Assembly (NCBI RefSeq): GCF_014201335.1
Contig: NZ_JACHEB010000016.1
Location: 1-64,000, forward strand
Direction of reading: 5' to 3'
Length of the DNA stretch: 64,000 nucleotides
Source of the DNA: Tunturiibacter gelidiferens
GTDB taxonomy: Bacteria > Acidobacteriota > Terriglobia > Terriglobales > Acidobacteriaceae
The notes under the pieces: generated by a model
Seen by the model: only the letters and a program-made list of their open reading frames with translations
What the model was told of the DNA's origin: nothing
Databases searched by the model: none
Program-made: the position numbers and the translations under genes
Part shown: piece by piece, positions 16,975-26,334 of the stretch
Layout of the letters: every line of letters starts with the position of its first letter
Position numbering within the stretch: the first letter of the stretch is position 1

Positions 16975-17823
16975 TCAGCCGGCAGCAAACTGATTTTCTA
17001 GGACGCCGAGACCGTCTATTTCAACTTGGATGCGATCACCCGGCAGAACGGCTCCTACTGCTGCGGGAGTTCCTGTGGGAATGAGATCGCCAGGCTCGAG
17101 TGTCATGGTGGCGGTGATGTAGCGGAGGAGTTCGGCAATGGGGAAGATGAGGTCACGAGTGGAACCCTGCTGCTTGACGACGCCGTTGAGCCGCGTGGTG
17201 ACGGTGACAGGAGAGCCGGCTGTATCTCCGAATCCGCAGGGGTCAATCTCGTCCGAGACGATGGGGCCGACGGGGCAAAAGGTGTCAAAACCTTTGCCGC
17301 GAGTCCATTGGCCGTCGGACTTTTGGATGTCACGGGCAGTAACGTCGTTGACGCAGACGTAGCCGCGAATATAGGGGCGGACGTCTTCGTCGGGGCCGAT
17401 CTTGTAACAGCGGCGGCCGATGACGATGCCTAGTTCCCCTTCGTAATCAACACGGTTGGAGATGGCAGGCATGCGGATGGTGCCTTTGGGACCGAGTAAG
17501 GATGAGGGCGGCTTGAGGAAGAGAAGGGGTTCGGAGGGGACCTCGTTGCCCAGTTCGGCGGCGTGATCGCGGTAGTTGCGGCCGACGCAGAGAATCTTCG
17601 ACGGCGTGACCGGTGGGAGGAGATGCAGGTCATCGAGTGGGGTTGGCTCGAACTCGACCGCAAGGGTAGGAATGGGGACGCCGCCAAGGATGCGGGAGTT
17701 CAGGTCTTCTTGCGGGGCCTGCATTGGAAGCGTGGCCCAGAGGGCTCCGCTGCGCTTCTCCACCAAGGCATAACGAGGGAGAAAGGTGCCGTTTTCAGAC
17801 GACAGATACTTGCAGTAACGCAT
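16975..17823 (-). CDS. fumarylacetoacetate hydrolase family protein
   Basis: Metal-dependent hydrolase or isomerase of the FAH superfamily, likely acting on beta-keto acids or ring-cleavage products. Family signatures are ILCVGRNYRDHAAELG, the metal-binding DYEGELGIVIG, VNDVTARDIQ, GKGFDTFCPVGP and LEPGDLIPTGTPAAVG. The 282-aa length includes an N-terminal FAH_N-like part. The upstream lipoprotein gene ends 8 bases before its start, so they are probably cotranscribed. The exact substrate cannot be read from sequence; a 2-hydroxyhepta-2,4-diene-dioate isomerase-like or acylpyruvate hydrolase activity is possible. Confidence 0.88.
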   Translation of the reverse strand: MRYCKYLSSENGTFLPRYALVEKRSGALWATLPMQAPQEDLNSRILGGVPIPTLAVEFEPTPLDDLHLLPPVTPSKILCVGRNYRDHAAELGNEVPSEPLLFLKPPSSLLGPKGTIRMPAISNRVDYEGELGIVIGRRCYKIGPDEDVRPYIRGYVCVNDVTARDIQKSDGQWTRGKGFDTFCPVGPIVSDEIDPCGFGDTAGSPVTVTTRLNGVVKQQGSTRDLIFPIAELLRYITATMTLEPGDLIPTGTPAAVGAVLPGDRIQVEIDGLGVLENQFAAG

Positions 17824-17831
17824 GTGTTTTT

Positions 17832-19100
17832 TTATTGCTCCCTTAATGTTTCCTGCACGTCGGCGCTTGGAGCGCTCTCGTTCCCTGAGGCATCGACCGC
17901 GGTGACGCGATAGGCGTAGCGATGACCGGGAACGGCTGTTAGATCGCGGTAGGCAGGACCGACGATCGGGGTTGAGTTCAGGCGTGTCGCTGATCCCGCA
18001 ACTTGGCCCGCTGAAGTAACTTCCTGACGATACACACTATATCCTGCGAGGTCCGGATCTATATCAGGGATCCATGAAAGATCGATGGAGCGATCAGACG
18101 GCGTGGCGCCTCCTGGTACGGCTTCGAGCCCGGTAGGAACTCCGGGCGGGAAGGTGTCGAGCATAGTGACCGTGACCGGCGAGGAAAGGTCACTACGGAG
18201 TTCGAGCGCGTGACCCTGAAGGGAGATCTCGCGAAGCCGCCGGGCGGTGTAGCGGTAGCTTTCCCCCTTCTGTGCGGTCCGGTCGACGGTACCACCTGCA
18301 TCGACAGTCTCTTTCGGCGTCTCCAGTTTCACCTCGTCGGGAGTCTTCGACGACGTCATTGGCACCGCTTGTGATTTTGCGGAAGTGGACTTTGCGGAGG
18401 TAGACGTCGAAGGAGGCGAGGGTTTTTTAAACTTGCTTCGAGACGCGGGCTTCGATGCGGTGGAAGAAGGGGGATTGGCCGGACCGGGATGTACAGCAGT
18501 ACTGGTAGACGTAGCCAAAAAGCGGTCGAGCTGCACCGGCGAGGTGGTGTCTTTCTGCTGCCACTCGAGCTGAACACCTTCGCGGATTGAGGTTGCACGG
18601 AGCTGCTCGACGGAGGGAGGGGCCGCGCCTGCGGCGGCGAAGGTTTCTACGGAAAGGCCCGCGGACCGGCCGTGCGCGTTGAAGAGCTGCACCCGGTAGG
18701 CCAAAAGGGAGGCAGGCTCCGCGGTTAAGGATGAAGGAAGGGCCTCTTCCGCCTGGCTGGGTCCGCTCGAGACCGGAAGGCGCGTAACTACAGTGCAGGC
18801 AGGGGTTGAGGGAACCGCCGGTTGGGGGATTGGAACAGTGACGCGGCAGATCTCTGCAGTCATTGCGCCCTTGATCGCGAGGTGATCGGTGGTCTTCTCC
18901 GGGGTCGTCCAATGAAGCGTGACCCGGTCCCCGGTGCGGTCCGCGGTGAGATCGCGTACGACCTCAGGGAGATTGAGGGAGGGAGCATGCGGCGGCCCGG
19001 GGCTGGCACAGCCTGCAACAAAGGCAATTGGTAGCGCTCCGGCACCTAGGGTCAGCCATCGACGGGTTCGCGGATGGCAGAGGATGGGCAAAAACTTCAT
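17832..19100 (-). CDS. lipoprotein with fibronectin type III domains
   Basis: Predicted lipoprotein: an N-terminal hydrophobic segment ends in the lipobox FVAGC. Two or three FN3-like beta-sandwich domains follow. The first begins at DLTADRTGDRVTLHW, one follows around VEQLRATSIREGVQLEW, and a typical C-terminal one reads DLSWIPDIDPDLAGYSVYR...YRVTAVDASGNES. A Ser/Thr/Lys/Pro-rich linker (about residues 205-255) separates them. It probably sits in the envelope as a binding or scaffold protein. First gene of the run with FAH and tal; divergent to the XRE-cupin regulator. Function unknown. Confidence 0.8.
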   Translation of the reverse strand: MKFLPILCHPRTRRWLTLGAGALPIAFVAGCASPGPPHAPSLNLPEVVRDLTADRTGDRVTLHWTTPEKTTDHLAIKGAMTAEICRVTVPIPQPAVPSTPACTVVTRLPVSSGPSQAEEALPSSLTAEPASLLAYRVQLFNAHGRSAGLSVETFAAAGAAPPSVEQLRATSIREGVQLEWQQKDTTSPVQLDRFLATSTSTAVHPGPANPPSSTASKPASRSKFKKPSPPSTSTSAKSTSAKSQAVPMTSSKTPDEVKLETPKETVDAGGTVDRTAQKGESYRYTARRLREISLQGHALELRSDLSSPVTVTMLDTFPPGVPTGLEAVPGGATPSDRSIDLSWIPDIDPDLAGYSVYRQEVTSAGQVAGSATRLNSTPIVGPAYRDLTAVPGHRYAYRVTAVDASGNESAPSADVQETLREQ

Positions 19101-19247
19101 TGGTCTGTGACCATCATAGGGCAGAGATCGGTTCGGGAAGAGATCAGACCACCGCTGGGAAAAAAATCGGCATCCAATCCAGAAAGTAGGGTCATCCGTA
19201 CATCTTTTGATCGGGTTTCAACGTCTGTTGGCCTAGCGAATAAACTT

Positions 19248-20075
19248 ATGAGCAAAACTTCTTCCTCCTCGATTTTGGCAACTGCTGGGACCTCCGCTCC
19301 ACCCGATACCTTTATGCCCGGTGAGAGAGCGAACTCCGCAATCGACGTTCGACATCTTCAGGTAGATGGAGAGGCGGCTGAGTCCTTCATCGCTGAAAAG
19401 AGAATCGGCGAACGCATCAAATACCTGCGACTGAAGAAGTCGATGGGGCTGGTGGAGCTGGGTCGCCATACCGGTCTCTCGGCCAGCTTTCTGTCGCAGT
19501 TGGAGACCGGTCGCGTGGTGCCAACGCTGCGTAATCTCGCGCGGATCGCGATGGTCTTCTCCAAAGACCTCAGTTATTTCTTCGACCCGGAGCCGCAGAC
19601 TCTGTTTCGGGTGCATCGCCGCGACGAGCGTGTACGCCTGCCGCAGACTGGTGCAGATGACCCCGCCTATTTCTTCGAGAGCCTGGGATATCTGGTTCCG
19701 GACCGTCAGCTCGACCCGTACTTTGCGGAGTTCCTACCCGAAAAAGAGGGCCGGTCGCCGCGAGCTCACCAGCATGTTGGCTGCGAATTTCTCTATCTGC
19801 TCTCGGGCACGCTCGACGTTCGGCACGGCGACATGACGCATCACGTAGAGGCTGGGGATGCGATTTACTTCGACGCGAACACGATCCATAGCTACCTGTG
19901 CACCGGCAAGACGCCCGCCACGGCGGTGATTGTGACACTGCAGCATCCACTGCTAATGCAGCTCGGGAGCGGAGCCAAGCAAGCGAATGGGGTTAATGGA
20001 AAGGTTCGCAGCGTTTCGGCTGCGATTCTGCCACAGGCAGCATCTGCAAAGAAGCTGTCTTCGCAGATGCAATGA
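19248..20075 (+). CDS. XRE family transcriptional regulator with cupin domain
   Basis: DNA-binding regulator of about 275 aa. A disordered Ser/Thr-rich N-terminus is followed by a helix-turn-helix (IGERIKYLRLKKSMGLVELG ... SASFLSQLETGRVVPTLRNLARIA). A C-terminal cupin_2 sensor domain follows (AHQHVGCEFLYLLSGTLDV, EAGDAIYFDANTIHSY). This layout is shared with regulators of small-molecule metabolism such as PuuR-type proteins. The ATG at 19248 is chosen over longer in-frame starts, which would overlap the divergent lipoprotein gene. It may control that divergent operon, which is an inference from position. Confidence 0.85.
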   Translation: MSKTSSSSILATAGTSAPPDTFMPGERANSAIDVRHLQVDGEAAESFIAEKRIGERIKYLRLKKSMGLVELGRHTGLSASFLSQLETGRVVPTLRNLARIAMVFSKDLSYFFDPEPQTLFRVHRRDERVRLPQTGADDPAYFFESLGYLVPDRQLDPYFAEFLPEKEGRSPRAHQHVGCEFLYLLSGTLDVRHGDMTHHVEAGDAIYFDANTIHSYLCTGKTPATAVIVTLQHPLLMQLGSGAKQANGVNGKVRSVSAAILPQAASAKKLSSQMQ

Positions 20076-20100
20076 TTCTGTCGCCGGACCCTGCGTCGAC

Positions 20101-21264
20101 TCAGCGCGAAACTTCTCGAGCTACGGTTTGTGCAGCAGGCAGCTTCGGCATGTCTACCTTCATGACATCAAGGCGCTGAAGCGCCTTGCGTGCCAATCCA
20201 GTGAGTGGCAAGGAACCGAGCCGGTGGGTTAATACCCAATGCAGATCGCTCTTTGAAGCGGGAACGGAGCGGCGCAGTCCACGGTCCTGTGGTCCGCTTG
20301 CGGCGTAGACCTGCACGTAGTAGTTCGTATTCGTAATGGCGTGGCGAAGGCGCAGCAGTGGCTCGCGTCCCTGAACGGCATCCTGTGGCAGTGGGGGCAG
20401 CTCGTACATGCTCGGCATGAGACTGGCGTCGTCGGCGCGGAGTTGCATCAGAACCTCAGTGAGGGTCCCGCGCTTGCGCAGGCTGAGCAGGTAGGCCGCA
20501 GGGCGACTGAGCTGGGCTGCACGCGGCAGCGTGAGGTGCTCGCCGCGCGTCTTGCACATTCCATACACAGGGCATTGCAGACAGAGCGGAGCACGGGGGA
20601 GACAGATCGTCGCGCCGAGCTCCATCATGGCCTGATTATGGTCGCCGGCGGCGTTGGTCTGTTCGCCCTTGCGCCGATTGGGCACAAGTGCGGACGCCTG
20701 CTTCTGGACAAAGGCCCGCCCGACTGCATCTTTTTGTTCGGGACGCCCCGTGATACGCAACAACACCCGCTCCACGTTGCCGTCGACTACGGCGATGCTC
20801 TCCCCGAAAGCGATGCTGGCAATGGCCGCGCTGGTGTACTCGCCGATGCCGGGCAGGGTGCGCAACTCGGCGGCTGTGCTGGGCAGAACGCCGCCGCGCT
20901 CCTGCGTGAGGAACTGCGCGGCCTTGTGGAGCATACGCGCCCGCCGATAGTAGCCAAGGCCCGACCACATTGCGAGAACTTCTGCCTCAGGCGCGAGGGC
21001 CAGAGCAAGGATCGTGGGGAAGCGACGCAGGAAGCCGTTGTAGTGCTCGACGACAGCGGCGACGCGGGTCTGCTGCAGCATGACCTCAGAGAGCCACGTG
21101 CGATAGGGATCACTGACGTTCCGCCAGGGGAGCTCCCGCGCGTGGCTGCGGTACCAATTGATTAATCTTCGCCGGAAGAGGGGAGCGTCGAGTGTTGCAC
21201 TTCTCGGAGCAGAGCGCTGCTTTCGATCTTCGTTGGGTGTTACTAGCCTGGGTAGGGAAGACAT
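20101..21264 (-). CDS. mutY: A/G-specific adenine DNA glycosylase
   Basis: Removes adenine mispaired with 8-oxoguanine in base excision repair. The catalytic Glu60 lies in WLSEVMLQQT, the helix-hairpin-helix around LPGIGEYTSAAIASIAFG, and the catalytic Asp161 in VVDGNVERV. The [4Fe-4S] cluster cysteines are C221, C228, C231 and C237 (C-x6-C-x2-C-x5-C). The C-terminal NUDIX-like domain that reads 8-oxoG is present. 387 aa, normal length. Convergent with the XRE-cupin regulator with a 25-base gap. Confidence 0.95.
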   Translation of the reverse strand: MSSLPRLVTPNEDRKQRSAPRSATLDAPLFRRRLINWYRSHARELPWRNVSDPYRTWLSEVMLQQTRVAAVVEHYNGFLRRFPTILALALAPEAEVLAMWSGLGYYRRARMLHKAAQFLTQERGGVLPSTAAELRTLPGIGEYTSAAIASIAFGESIAVVDGNVERVLLRITGRPEQKDAVGRAFVQKQASALVPNRRKGEQTNAAGDHNQAMMELGATICLPRAPLCLQCPVYGMCKTRGEHLTLPRAAQLSRPAAYLLSLRKRGTLTEVLMQLRADDASLMPSMYELPPLPQDAVQGREPLLRLRHAITNTNYYVQVYAASGPQDRGLRRSVPASKSDLHWVLTHRLGSLPLTGLARKALQRLDVMKVDMPKLPAAQTVAREVSR

Positions 21265-21398
21265 CGCAGCAAGTCTATAGCCTCGCGAATCGGTAGACAG
21301 CGAAAAATTACAAAGTGGACGGTACGGTCGATAGGTCGCTGCCAGGGCAGGAGTACAAGCGTGAATTCCGGCGATAAAGGACGGGGCTGACGTTCGCC

Positions 21399-22034
21399 TT
21401 AACAGTTCTGATACTTCCAGTTACGCTGCTTTCCCTCGGCGATCCATTCCACCGCAGTCGCAATACGCTTTTCGCGGGTCTCCTGGCGCTTTGCATCTGC
21501 GATCCAATCGACGTACTCGCGTTTGGCGCTCGGGCTGAACGCCGCAAAGACTTTCGCAGCTTTTTTGTCTTTCTTGAGAGCAGCCAGGAGCTCCGACGGT
21601 GGTTCGACGGCAGCCTTCGGAGCCTTTACCACCTTACGCCTGGCTGCGATAGGGCTGGTGTACTCGCCACGCTCGATGAAAGCTGCGGCCTGGCGGATCA
21701 GGCTGAGCATCTGCTTGTTGGAGGGCAAATCCTTGATGTTAGTGATGCGGCCGAGCGAACCCATGCCGCCCTCCTGAACTACGCCAGCCTCGCGCAGCGC
21801 CGCACCGATCTCTTCCCCCCAGAAGCCGAAGCTGCAGTGTTCGTTGAACGCTGATATGTTGCAGAGAATCGCGCCGCGGTACTCGAAGAAGGGGCGGCTC
21901 CACTTGATGGTCTCTTCGACTCCCGGACAGCCTTTGTGGACAAGCTCGCGCAGATACTCCATGATCGGCAGCGCGAAGGGACGCACTCTCGCGAGATACG
22001 CGTCAACTTTGGGATTGAAGTTTGCATCTGGCAT
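21399..22034 (-). CDS. DUF1801 / YdeI-OmdA family protein
   Basis: 211-aa cytoplasmic protein in two parts. The N-terminal DUF1801 part reads LRELVHKGCPGVEETIKWSRPFFEYRG, then CSFGFWGEE. The C-terminal YdeI/OmdA-like part is linked by a Lys/Ala-rich stretch (PPSELLAALKKDKKAAKVFAAFSPSAKREYVDWI and KRIATAVEWIAEGK). Related proteins are called bacteriocin-protection or phosphohydrolase-like domains, but the biochemical role is not established. It stands in tandem behind the L,D-transpeptidase, with a 41-base gap. Confidence 0.85.
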   Translation of the reverse strand: MPDANFNPKVDAYLARVRPFALPIMEYLRELVHKGCPGVEETIKWSRPFFEYRGAILCNISAFNEHCSFGFWGEEIGAALREAGVVQEGGMGSLGRITNIKDLPSNKQMLSLIRQAAAFIERGEYTSPIAARRKVVKAPKAAVEPPSELLAALKKDKKAAKVFAAFSPSAKREYVDWIADAKRQETREKRIATAVEWIAEGKQRNWKYQNC

Positions 22035-22075
22035 CCGCTTGAACTCCTGTTTTCAGGACAGCAGTGTACATGCTT

Positions 22076-23839
22076 CTAAACCGTATCGCCCTCCTTGGTT
22101 TTTGGCACGATCGGTTGGGGCTTGATCGGGTAGGGTGGGCCCTTGGAGAAAACCTTCTGCATCTCGGAGTCGTAGCCGTAGATGTCGTCGAAGAAGTGGA
22201 CTTCCCCGCCGTCCTCAACGATTGCCGTCAGGTAAAAGATCACGATCGGCAGTGGTGTTTTGAGGCTGACGGTCTTGTTGTCCGGGCCGCTGTTCATTGC
22301 TTCCTGCACCTTGTCGAGATCCCAATCGCCCTGCCCTTGCAACACCCACGCGGCGAGATCGGCGGGCTTCTGCACACGGATGCAACCATGGCTGAAGTCG
22401 CGTCGAGTCTGATCGAAGAGAGAGACAGCAGGCGTTGAATGCAGATAGATGTCGTACTGATTGGGGAAGATGAATTTGACTAAGCCAAGCGAGTTCTTCG
22501 GGCCGGGCTTCTCCCGCACCATCACAGCGCCCTGCGCGACCTGCTTGGCGGTGTAGTCCGTTTGGAGAATACCCTTGTTGTTGGTCACTTCGAAGTTCTT
22601 GCTCGCAAGATAGCCGTGGTTGGACTCCATGTGCGGCACTAACTCCTTGCGCGCAATGTCGACCGGAACGCTCCAGTAAGGCCGGAAGACGAGGTACTTC
22701 ATCATGTGGGTGAATACAGGTGTTTCGTGCTGGCCCATCACCTTGCCTACGACGACGCGCATAGTGAAGTCGAGCTTGTGATCGGGGTTAAAGCCGCGCA
22801 GCACGAACTCGGGCAGATTCACCATCAGACGCGCATGCAGGTATGGCTCGGGGAGCCAGCGCCAGCGTTCGAGCGAATCCTGCAGTTGCGCCACGCGAAA
22901 GTCCATTGGGACGTTAAGCGACTGGATCGTCTGCGGAGTGAGCTTGCCATCTTCGGTAAAGCCGTGGCGATGCTGATAGTGTCTGACGGCATCGGACAAC
23001 GAAGAGTCGAAGGTCGTCGTGTTCGGGGAGGATAGTATCGCGGTGGCCTCCTCGTCGCCTTCGAGCTGGAGTCTCGCGAGAAGAGCTGGCAGCGACGGGT
23101 AACTCCCCCCCACCGAAATCGCCTTCGGAACTGTTGGCAGTGGATCTGCATGCGCTTGGCCCTGCTGCTTCGCGAGATCCATGTAGTGTGCCAGCGCGGC
23201 TTCGGTCTGGCGGTATTCGTCAGAGTCTGGCTCGACGCCGACTATGAGTTTCGGCACATCGGTAGCGTCGACCGCGTTGTCAGAGACGAACTCGGCCAGA
23301 TCGTACTTCTTGTCCTGGACAGGAATCTCAAAGTTGAAGCGCGACGGATTGACACGGCCAATGCGCAGATCTGAGATGTATCGCATGACGTTGACGGTCA
23401 TGGCTACGTCGAAGAGCGAGATCGCGTCGTCGGACTTGGTATTGAGAGCCTGCACGCGGTCAGCCCAGCGTGGGGCGTCGTAGTCCTCGGGAATCAGGCC
23501 CTTCGATGCGGCATCCTGAAAGGCCTGAATGAAGCCCTTCGCCGAAGCAGTCGGTGCGCCATCGCGAGTCCACGCCACCTCATAGTTGCGATCGTCGTAG
23601 AAAGTAGCCACGATAGTTTCGTAATCGGAGAAGTTAGGCCAGCGCAGATTAGGGACCTTGGTCGTGTCAACCTTCTCGGGCGGCAGCGCTTTTTTCTCAA
23701 CCATCTCGTGCAGCTTATCCGCGTAGGCCGTCGTGTTGGGTTGAGACTTCGACTTGCGATGGCGGTGGCATCCGCTCAGAAGTAGGAGAACGATAAGGGC
23801 CGATGCAGTACAGGCGGAGCGAGCAGAGACTTTCATCAT
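22076..23839 (-). CDS. L,D-transpeptidase (YcbB-like) lipoprotein
   Basis: Cross-links peptidoglycan stem peptides (3-3 links) or attaches proteins to the wall, in the periplasm. A lipoprotein signal with lipobox LLLSGC is followed by a long scaffold domain. A peptidoglycan-binding module (AVRHYQHRHGFTEDGKL) comes next, then the YkuD catalytic domain. That domain has HSTP followed by DFSHGCIRVQKP; the Cys of SHGC is the nucleophile (about residue 486). About 587 aa, close to E. coli YcbB. An in-frame ATG at 23854 also exists; the ATG at 23839 is preferred for a compact signal peptide. Confidence 0.9.
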   Translation of the reverse strand: MMKVSARSACTASALIVLLLLSGCHRHRKSKSQPNTTAYADKLHEMVEKKALPPEKVDTTKVPNLRWPNFSDYETIVATFYDDRNYEVAWTRDGAPTASAKGFIQAFQDAASKGLIPEDYDAPRWADRVQALNTKSDDAISLFDVAMTVNVMRYISDLRIGRVNPSRFNFEIPVQDKKYDLAEFVSDNAVDATDVPKLIVGVEPDSDEYRQTEAALAHYMDLAKQQGQAHADPLPTVPKAISVGGSYPSLPALLARLQLEGDEEATAILSSPNTTTFDSSLSDAVRHYQHRHGFTEDGKLTPQTIQSLNVPMDFRVAQLQDSLERWRWLPEPYLHARLMVNLPEFVLRGFNPDHKLDFTMRVVVGKVMGQHETPVFTHMMKYLVFRPYWSVPVDIARKELVPHMESNHGYLASKNFEVTNNKGILQTDYTAKQVAQGAVMVREKPGPKNSLGLVKFIFPNQYDIYLHSTPAVSLFDQTRRDFSHGCIRVQKPADLAAWVLQGQGDWDLDKVQEAMNSGPDNKTVSLKTPLPIVIFYLTAIVEDGGEVHFFDDIYGYDSEMQKVFSKGPPYPIKPQPIVPKTKEGDTV

Positions 23840-23948
23840 TACGGGCGAGACCATCCTTCAGGACGCGACAATTTTGTGAGTGTGCCGACCTATTATGCAG
23901 TATTTCTTGAAAATTCCGCACGGACAGGCAGTAGCAATCCGGATACAG

Positions 23949-23967
23949 TTCCGCTTTTTAAGCGGAA
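23949..23967 (-). terminator. hairpin after the 24-kb membrane protein gene
   Basis: TTCCGCTT and AAGCGGAA form a perfect 8-base stem with a 3-base T loop, five bases beyond the stop codon of the gene ending at 23972. There is no strong T-tract, so it may be a weak terminator. Confidence 0.45.
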
Positions 23968-23971
23968 ACAT

Positions 23972-25180
23972 CTATCGAGCAATCTCCGGTAGCAACGACA
24001 GGCATAGAACCGCTTGCATGAGAAGGATCGCGCCTGACAGAGCGAGGAACATCTTACGTTGACGCATCTCCAGCACGTCTGCGAAGACCCCGCCCACAAA
24101 CGTGAACAGGAACGGGAGTGCCCAAAGCCACGGCTGCGATACCGTCTGCGTCGTTACCAGCGGAAAGAGCAGCAAAAACATGACTAGCGGCGCAGTGTTG
24201 CCAAAGTAGCGGCAGCGCCGTGTCGAAACGTAGAGCAAAAGCGCCACGAGCGTCGCGACGACGATTGGAGCATTTGTCACGTTCAGGAAGAATCGCCGGA
24301 CCCCGTCGAGCGCGAACCAGAACCGTGCTCCGCCGCCGGTGAAGACATAACTGAAGGGCGCAAGGCGGAAGGCATAAGACACAAACAGGATTGCCAGCGC
24401 GCCGACGGCGGAGAAGACTAGGATCTGCATGACGTAGCTGCGCCGGCGCTGCGCCAGGTACATCATCCACACTACCGCCATCACAAAACCGATAATTGCC
24501 GCGAGCAGATGCGCCGCCGCAGTAAGCCCCAGCGAAAGAGTGAGCAGAGCGATTCGCGGTCGCCACTTGCGACGTGGTCCCTGCATTGCGTGAGCGACGC
24601 CCATGGCGGTGTACACCAACCCGTAGAGCCCCCACATCGCCAGGACCTCATTGTTGGGCATGACGGCGGACCGAACAATGGCGGGGCAAAAGCAGTAGAG
24701 CCCCAAGGCGAAGAATCCACCTTCGTTTCCGAAGAGCCGTCGACAGACCCACCACAGACCGCCCCCGAGCCAGATGGCGAAGAAGATAAATGGGACATGC
24801 AGAAGGTACTTGACGCTGAAGAGTTCGTGCCGCGCCTCCCACGTCGAACCATTGAGCGAACCCTGCGCATAGAGTCGGTTCTCCGGCTTGCGAAGCTTGT
24901 CCGCACCGAGCATCACCAGGCGCTGTAAAGTCAGAGGCAGCCCAGCGACGCGGTAGGCAAAGGTTCCATCGCCGTTGAGATTGCCGCAAGTGGTGAAGTA
25001 ACCGGCCAGCGGTGAAGGCCGCTCCCACATCTCGCGCCCACACTCTGCATAGCGATAGTCCTGCTGCGACAGCTGCTGCCGGCTCACGACCCAGAGGCAC
25101 TCGGCGAGAAAAACCAGCAGGAGCAGCCCAGCCATCTGCTGCGGTCGTCCGAACTTAATGCGGGGGAGCTTCATTCCCAT
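23972..25180 (-). CDS. multi-pass membrane protein, possibly glycosyltransferase-like
   Basis: 402 aa with about 9-10 hydrophobic segments. A periplasmic first loop of around 80 residues contains several Cys (YRYAECGREMWERPS, GYFTTCGNLNGDG). The layout, with a large first outer loop and many later helices (SAVMPNNEVLAMWGLYGLVY), resembles GT-C fold enzymes of the PMT/ArnT kind. However, the classic loop motif DE/ExD is not obvious. No family can be named with certainty. It lies alone upstream of the L,D-transpeptidase and divergent to a small DUF2251-like gene. Confidence 0.7.
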   Translation of the reverse strand: MGMKLPRIKFGRPQQMAGLLLLVFLAECLWVVSRQQLSQQDYRYAECGREMWERPSPLAGYFTTCGNLNGDGTFAYRVAGLPLTLQRLVMLGADKLRKPENRLYAQGSLNGSTWEARHELFSVKYLLHVPFIFFAIWLGGGLWWVCRRLFGNEGGFFALGLYCFCPAIVRSAVMPNNEVLAMWGLYGLVYTAMGVAHAMQGPRRKWRPRIALLTLSLGLTAAAHLLAAIIGFVMAVVWMMYLAQRRRSYVMQILVFSAVGALAILFVSYAFRLAPFSYVFTGGGARFWFALDGVRRFFLNVTNAPIVVATLVALLLYVSTRRCRYFGNTAPLVMFLLLFPLVTTQTVSQPWLWALPFLFTFVGGVFADVLEMRQRKMFLALSGAILLMQAVLCLSLLPEIAR

Positions 25181-25321
25181 CGTGAGGTAGGCCGGCCTTT
25201 ATCTTTCTCTTAGTCTGATCTCGCATCCGGCTTTCCGGCTGCAACTGGCGTCCACTTTGTCGCTCAACTTACACGGCCGAAGGCATTCAGCGGCCGCCTC
25301 TTCGAGTGTATCGTGAGAGAT

Positions 25322-25759
25322 ATGCAGTCGCTTTCTTTCACCCCTGGCCTTGCCTTTCTCTCCGTTAACTCGCCCATCGTTCCGTGGACCGTGGTCTTTG
25401 AAGATGAAGGCGTCGCTGGATATTTCTATGCGTGCGACCGCTCGCAGGAGTTGCACGAGCACAGCATTATGGACGCGATGCTGATCTACAACGTGGCCGC
25501 CCTAGCCAAGAGCGACGCCGAGTTGAAGCGTCCTGAGCCACAGCGCATCGCCTCGGTGGAGTGGTCACGCGACGGGCTGCAGGCGGCGCTCTATCTCGAC
25601 GGAACCGCGCAGGCGCTCTACGATTTTGAAGCCCGCTGCGGCTACTGCCGCATGGATTTTCCCAACTTCATGCCGGAGGAAGGCGATACTTGGCGCAAGT
25701 CGAGCCACGCGTGGTCTGATGCCGCGTTCCAGCGTTTTGAATCGAATCTCTACGCATAA
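25322..25759 (+). CDS. DUF2251-like protein
   Basis: 145-aa soluble protein. The segment PWTVVFEDEGVAGYFYACDR...HSIMDAMLIYNVAAL resembles DUF2251 proteins (EDdG ... gYfYA ... ilDalhIYN). The C-terminal half contains GLQAALYLDGTAQALYDFEARCGYCRMDFP. No catalytic motif is visible. The ATG at 25322 is preferred because it sits behind a GAGAGA stretch; a GTG start nine bases earlier is possible. Function unknown. Confidence 0.7.
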   Translation: MQSLSFTPGLAFLSVNSPIVPWTVVFEDEGVAGYFYACDRSQELHEHSIMDAMLIYNVAALAKSDAELKRPEPQRIASVEWSRDGLQAALYLDGTAQALYDFEARCGYCRMDFPNFMPEEGDTWRKSSHAWSDAAFQRFESNLYA

Positions 25760-25777
25760 AAGGAGCATTCTCGACCC

Positions 25778-26305
25778 TCAGCCCAGAAACAGCTTCTCCA
25801 CATCGAGCCAGTCGTTGACGCGTTTGTAGCCCGTCACCCCGGCATTGTGGGGCGAGCTGTAGAGGATGCCTTCGCCCTGAAAGCGCCGCAGCTGCCGCGG
25901 GTTGTCGTCGATCAAATAGTCAGCGTGGAGAATGCTTTTGTCGCCGCAATAGACAATATGCGACGCCGGTATGAACGGAAAATGCTTCGCCAGCCAGCGA
26001 TACTTGGCTTGAAACGAGGTCGGAACCTCCATCGCCGCGGTCGCGATAAACACCTCGTAGTTCATATGTAGTCGTTGCAGAACGCGCTGAGACTCAGGCA
26101 TCACAGCCAGCACTTCGAAGAAATCTTCCGAGCGCAGATACGCATCGAGCACATCGTGACGATCGGTGGAAACTACATCCCACAGCCACTTGCCCTGAAG
26201 GTCCTTGAGCGTGACATTTTCGCCGAAGTGCTTGTTATAACGCAGCAGATGCTCGCCCAGCGCATCCGCCATCACCTCGTCCATGTCTATGCAGATTCTT
26301 TTCAC
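25778..26305 (-). CDS. 5'(3')-deoxyribonucleotidase-like HAD phosphatase
   Basis: Dephosphorylates deoxyribonucleoside monophosphates in the cytoplasm. It opens with the HAD motif I as ICIDMDEVMAD (DxDxV with nucleophile and acid Asp), and has FIATAAMEV at the motif II region. Motif III/IV residues are GDKSILHADYLIDDNPRQL. 175 aa, the usual size of NT5C-type enzymes. A GTG start at 26305 is favoured because it places the DxD motif right at the N-terminus and has GAGG upstream; longer in-frame readings overlap the upstream gene. It follows the zinc-ribbon gene by 29 bases, probably cotranscribed. Confidence 0.85.
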   Translation of the reverse strand: MKRICIDMDEVMADALGEHLLRYNKHFGENVTLKDLQGKWLWDVVSTDRHDVLDAYLRSEDFFEVLAVMPESQRVLQRLHMNYEVFIATAAMEVPTSFQAKYRWLAKHFPFIPASHIVYCGDKSILHADYLIDDNPRQLRRFQGEGILYSSPHNAGVTGYKRVNDWLDVEKLFLG

Positions 26306-26334
26306 CGAACCTCGAATACTCCTTCTTCTACGTG

